NCBI RefSeq assembly: GCF_009193325.2
Contig: NZ_CP059856.1
Span: 620,001-684,000 of the forward strand
DNA length: 64,000 bases
Source: Bacteroides zhangwenhongii
GTDB taxonomy: Bacteria > Bacteroidota > Bacteroidia > Bacteroidales > Bacteroidaceae
Direction: 5' to 3'
Each line of letters begins with the position of its first letter. The stretch's first letter is position 1. A model generated the notes under the pieces. That model was not told where the DNA came from and did no database searches. It saw nothing but the letters and a program-made list of their open reading frames with translations. Both the position numbers and the translations under genes were made by a program. Below are positions 63,487-64,000 of the stretch, one piece after another.

Positions 63487-64000
63487 GCATCACCTATATC
63501 CTGCTTTCCGTGTCCATTGTCTGCAATGTCTGGTTTGTCCTGCTGCTTCTTGCAGACCGCATAGCCGACACCAAGGCGGCAAGACTCCTGAGAGGCATTG
63601 CCGATGTATGGATGTCGCTTCATGAAACGTCAGAGGAAAGACCAACGAAGTCCCCTTCTCCAGTTTCCGACAATGAGATTATTGGAAAAAGCAAGTTCAA
63701 GATGCAGCCTCCGAGGCCAACCGCTGCCACCCCTGTGCCAAAGGATTCCACTCCCGAAAAAGGTGTAGATATGTCGGAAAACGACATTACCTTTGAAAGC
63801 GAAAACGAAGACAGCGAGCAAGAAACGGACTCCGCTCGCATCCCGGACGAGAAACTCGACGAGGCTTTCAATAGCCTTTCACCAGACGAGCTGGGTTATT
63901 CGGATGATGAGCCGGAAGAGGAAAGCGACCGTCCGCGAGCCTCTGGTTTCAGCTTTGACGAGATTGGTGAGGCTGTCCACATAGCCACCAAGAAGAACCC
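63483..64000 (+). CDS. traD: TraD-like conjugal transfer protein, cut by window end
   Basis: At least 172 aa are visible with one N-terminal membrane segment (MSITYILLSVSIVCNVWFVL). A long acidic, low-complexity cytoplasmic part follows (ENEDSEQETDSARIPDE, DELGYSDDEPEEESDR). The frame is open at the right edge. Confidence 0.6.
   Translation, partial: MSITYILLSVSIVCNVWFVLLLLADRIADTKAARLLRGIADVWMSLHETSEERPTKSPSPVSDNEIIGKSKFKMQPPRPTAATPVPKDSTPEKGVDMSENDITFESENEDSEQETDSARIPDEKLDEAFNSLSPDELGYSDDEPEEESDRPRASGFSFDEIGEAVHIATKKN

Larger units (their letters stand above)
56516..64000. mobile_element. CTnDOT-type conjugative element, mob/tra part (cut at both sides)
   Basis: mobA, mobB and mobC run left from about 61.3 kb, and traA, traB, traC and traD-like genes run right from 61.97 kb, with the transfer origin region expected between. 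This is the layout of Bacteroides conjugative transposons. The element is cut at the left by the prophage and at the right by the window edge. Confidence 0.8.

Overview
The window looks like a gut Bacteroidales chromosome (Bacteroides or Phocaeicola). It has a SusC/SusD glycan-use locus with surface lipoproteins, repeated Bacteroidetes-type -7 boxes (TAnnTTTG), few Shine-Dalgarno sites and a CTnDOT-type conjugative element. Three blocks are joined. Block 1 (1 to about 14.1 kb) is an AT-rich polysaccharide utilisation locus: an HU-like gene cut by the window edge, a divergent hybrid regulator (periplasmic-binding-type sensor plus AraC DNA-binding domain), then susC, susD, a DUF5018-like lipoprotein, a GH26 lipoprotein, a GH3 lipoprotein and an esterase, and then a sugar permease under its own promoter. 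GH26 with GH3 suggests a beta-mannan-type substrate. The susC and permease promoters carry the same tandem-repeat operator at the same distance from the -7 box.

Block 2 (about 14.115 to 56.515 kb, 42.4 kb) is a Mu-like transposable prophage with a long-tailed siphovirus-type tail module. It resembles the Hankyphage group of Bacteroides phages that carry a diversity-generating retroelement (DGR). Order: left end sites, S24-type repressor facing left, rightward early operon (MuA-like transposase, MuB-like ATPase, small genes, GemA-like and DUF3164-like proteins), a leftward packaging and head module (small and large terminase, DUF1320, portal, MuF fused to a papain-fold toxin, gpG-like protein), then a rightward capsid, lysis and tail module ending in a 2.2-kaa DGR target. 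After it come the template repeat, the reverse transcriptase, a structured minus-strand RNA candidate, a thymidylate-synthase-like enzyme with a dCMP-type active-site change, and a Dam-type methylase.

Block 3 (about 56.5 to 64 kb) is the mob/tra region of a CTnDOT-like element: mobA-mobB-mobC leftward and traA onward rightward. mobC is split by a group II intron whose maturase gene is cut by the right end of the prophage.

The main structural anomaly is that the prophage flanks do not belong together. The left end cuts a permease gene, the right end cuts a group II intron, and neither missing half is on the other side. This means a phage-mediated rearrangement (adjacent deletion, or recombination between two prophage copies) or a misassembly. 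Other standouts are a variable repeat 11 nt shorter than its template, which throws the target gene out of frame; a one-base frameshift between MuF and its toxin domain with a separately promoted candidate immunity gene opposite it; a BACON-like domain on the capsid protein; a spanin-like lipoprotein nested in another gene; and a long-hairpin RNA with a possible loop-tail pseudoknot.
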